Positions 62,015-64,000 of a stretch of DNA of 64,000 nucleotides are shown piece after piece; the stretch's first letter is position 1, and each line of letters starts with the position of its first letter. Under the pieces are notes generated by a model. That model was given only the letters and a program-made list of their open reading frames with translations. It made no database searches and was not told the origin of the DNA. The stretch is taken from contig JACJXP010000001.1 of assembly GCA_020636575.1 (NCBI GenBank), positions 496,001-560,000 of the forward strand, written 5' to 3'. The DNA comes from Chitinophagales bacterium (GTDB taxonomy: Bacteria > Bacteroidota > Bacteroidia > Chitinophagales > Chitinophagaceae). Made by a program: the position numbers and the translations under genes.

Positions 62015-64000
62015 CTATTGCACATCGAAAGTGTCAGTTCCAAAATAAAAATTCCCTTTTCCATCTGTCCCCTGCACTATGATCATATATTTTCCTGAAA
62101 GATCAGATGAATAAAATTCAAGAGTATTCTTTGTTTCACTGTTTAATTTGATATTCGGATTCCACATAAGTGTTGTTCTAAAGTCCGGCATCCTGCTTTC
62201 AGCCTTTCTTGGTGTATCATAAACAGGTGAATAAAATTGACGTTGTAATTGTATCCCTGCATAATCAACAGCCACAAGAGTAGGATCCAGTTCAAAGCCA
62301 TCAAACACAGCATTATTAGTTGTGAAACTGGCAATCCCGTTAAACAAAGACTTACCCAACACATAACGACTTACTACTACATCCAGTTTTTTTACTTTCA
62401 ACGGGTCGTAACTAAATATCCTATTAAAATGCAGCAATGGCACACCATCTAACAAAACGAGTTCATGATTGGCGTGAAAGTCGTTCGCTTCAGGATTAAA
62501 AATCTTTAAGCCCAAATTACCATTCCTCATGGTTACACCAATTTCAAATACATATTCCCGCAGGACCTCCTCCATAGTAGTGAACCTTTTATAATCATCC
62601 AGTCTATAACTGGCATCAGGATACCCGTAAAAAGGCAGAGGGTTCCTTACCTCAGGTTTTTCAAAGACTCTAATACTATCACTTGCATAAACGTTTTGCA
62701 CCTGCATCCCTATACTTCTTTTAATCAGTTGTTTTCTGTTCTCCTCATTAAATGAATAATGACCAAACTTGTTAGTGGCGGGTGGCTCCGCAAATGGTTT
62801 GAATAGCGATACAGAATAAAAAGAATCTGTTTCTATGCCTCGTTGTGCTATTATCTGTCCGTTTCCAAAATAGTCTTTTACATTATACCTTACCAGGCCA
62901 TTTTGATCACTTCGTGATGTATAAAATCCGAAGGGATTACCCGGTATAGATAAATAAGTATCCATGCCCTTAGCCAACTCTCCTGTCCTGGAATTAAATG
63001 CTTTTCCATTTACCAACATTCCGTCTATTTCCGGAAGATATTTTATAAATGATTCATCCCCTTTTACTATATCATCCCAACGGAAGCGACTCCAACCATG
63101 CACCAGCATCAAATTATCAGTGGCGGTTTTAACGATTGATAAATTTGAAAAATAATATCCTGGAGTTTCTATATATCCATTGAGGTCCGAAGTCAGCCAC
63201 ATATAGTTATATATATTATCACTCTCCTCTTCTTGCAACGAATCAATATAAAATACTGCTGCTGAGAGATCGTCCGGAGTATCTGCCGGGTTATCCATAT
63301 TCAGTGCAATCTCAATTTTCTCCCGGTTTGTATATTTATCCTTGTCACATTTTACATTTAATACAGATGGCTTTTCCGGTTCAATAAAAATTAATCTTTC
63401 ACAAACTGGCTTATCATTATTATTAAAAAGAATAAAATGGCTAATCCCTTTGTCTAATTTTGTTTTATCAACCAGAAACACAATACTGTCATTATCATTT
63501 ATAGTCTTTTTCTCTGCCAGTTTAAGTACCTGTCTTGTATGAGCCACTAGTAACACCTGTGTGACATCATGTTCACCCGGCATCTTTTTTCTTTTTACCG
63601 CTACAGCTACTTGCTTATCATTTTTATCTGCAACCTGTATTGTATACCCATAATCAAATGCCTGCGGAAGATCCTTATTGATCGTTAGTCCCGAAGGCAA
63701 TACAATTGTTGCCTTATAGAAGATACCGACAGTTGGCTTGAAATAAAAACTACCAATACCAAACTTCAAAGGCATAAATGAAGTTATAGTATCATTCCTA
63801 TCATTTAATATATAACCATTACAATCATTGATCCCCCCTCTTGCATCCCTGATAATAAAACCAACACGACTTTGAATATCATTTACGAGATTACCGCCTT
63901 CAGGGAAAAAATCAACATTTATTACCGAGCTATCTTTATTGTTATCTTCCCCAGGGCTTTTTATTGTATTGACAATAGTTAATTTCTTTTGAAAAAAATA
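62015..64000 (-). CDS. Large exported protein of the FFPEGG / macroglobulin-like, TonB-plug-containing type (N-terminus missing)
   Basis: The frame stays open to the right edge, about 660 residues, with no start in the window; the ATG at 63775 is internal. NVDFFPEGGNLVNDIQSRVG is a motif repeated in Bacteroidota surface proteins with MG2-like domains. Residues counted from 63775 onward include several beta-sandwich domains and a C-terminal plug-like part (ELVLLDGVPLLHFNRIFSYD, KVKKLDVVVSRYVLG). Lacking a barrel, it is probably a periplasmic or surface protein of unknown role. It converges on umuC with 11 bases between stops. Confidence 0.7.
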   Translation of the reverse strand, partial: YFFQKKLTIVNTIKSPGEDNNKDSSVINVDFFPEGGNLVNDIQSRVGFIIRDARGGINDCNGYILNDRNDTITSFMPLKFGIGSFYFKPTVGIFYKATIVLPSGLTINKDLPQAFDYGYTIQVADKNDKQVAVAVKRKKMPGEHDVTQVLLVAHTRQVLKLAEKKTINDNDSIVFLVDKTKLDKGISHFILFNNNDKPVCERLIFIEPEKPSVLNVKCDKDKYTNREKIEIALNMDNPADTPDDLSAAVFYIDSLQEEESDNIYNYMWLTSDLNGYIETPGYYFSNLSIVKTATDNLMLVHGWSRFRWDDIVKGDESFIKYLPEIDGMLVNGKAFNSRTGELAKGMDTYLSIPGNPFGFYTSRSDQNGLVRYNVKDYFGNGQIIAQRGIETDSFYSVSLFKPFAEPPATNKFGHYSFNEENRKQLIKRSIGMQVQNVYASDSIRVFEKPEVRNPLPFYGYPDASYRLDDYKRFTTMEEVLREYVFEIGVTMRNGNLGLKIFNPEANDFHANHELVLLDGVPLLHFNRIFSYDPLKVKKLDVVVSRYVLGKSLFNGIASFTTNNAVFDGFELDPTLVAVDYAGIQLQRQFYSPVYDTPRKAESRMPDFRTTLMWNPNIKLNSETKNTLEFYSSDLSGKYMIIVQGTDGKGNFYFGTDTFDVQ

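Noticed and set aside
1..64000. CRISPR array, IS element, integrase or prophage
   Set aside because: No direct-repeat array, transposase, integrase or phage structural motif was seen on either strand; the tRNA-Arg has no adjacent integrase or repeated 3' end.

Overview
The window looks like a chromosomal segment of a Bacteroidota bacterium, most likely in the Chitinophagales/Chitinophagaceae (family level is an inference). It is AT-rich and carries several TonB-dependent receptors, a DUF6089-type outer-membrane barrel, LytTR/His_kinase signalling, an UpxY-type NusG paralogue heading an exopolysaccharide (EPS) locus, and promoter-like TTTG-N20-TAnnTTT(G/A) boxes. No IS element, prophage, CRISPR array or rRNA was seen.

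Layout. 0-11.3 kb: mixed metabolism. It holds a GH35-type glycoside hydrolase cut by the left edge, an amino-acid permease with a PLP-dependent sulfur-amino-acid enzyme, a TonB-dependent receptor, a pirin-like protein, an intradiol dioxygenase lipoprotein, an outer-membrane barrel and a LytS/LytTR two-component pair. 11.4-14.7 kb: a cobalamin riboswitch, a BtuB-like receptor, a small Cys-rich CWC protein, a MarC-family protein and a tRNA-Arg(CCG) with its own terminator. 14.7-16.3 kb: an MscS channel and a small membrane protein.

16.3-22.4 kb: a carotenoid operon on the minus strand (ECF sigma, crtI, crtB, idi, crtZ, crtY) preceded by a CarH/LitR-type MerR regulator that keeps the B12-photoreceptor motifs. 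The predicted product is zeaxanthin, with expression probably set by light and adenosylcobalamin. The riboswitch-controlled B12 receptor lies about 8 kb away.

22.5-58.1 kb: a roughly 36-kb EPS locus on the minus strand. It starts with UpxY, Wza and Wzc. Nucleotide-sugar enzymes follow: a WbpP-like epimerase, RfbB, RfbA, WbpD-like and WlbA-like. Next come a PAPS-forming sulfate-activation module (CysC, CysD, CysN, CysQ), a nonulosonic-acid module (SpsF-like, NeuB-like, a GT2-cytidylyltransferase fusion and a polysialyltransferase-like GT), a Wzx flippase, several GT4 enzymes, a DUF4838 protein, an acyltransferase, a putative polymerase, an asparagine-synthase-like amidotransferase, sugar-tailoring enzymes, the initiating sugar transferase and a CpsB-type phosphatase. 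Together these predict a Wzx/Wzy-type acidic polysaccharide with nonulosonate, acyl, possibly amide and possibly sulfate decoration. Three genes here (cysQ, wlbA, rfbB) carry about twelve frameshifts between them, while the two genes between them are intact.

58.3-64 kb: a PA0069-family radical SAM protein with an in-frame GC-rich palindromic insert, a 2'-5' RNA-ligase-like protein, a umuDC operon whose UmuD lacks both catalytic dyad residues (Ser to Ala, Lys to Arg), and a large FFPEGG-type surface protein cut by the right edge.
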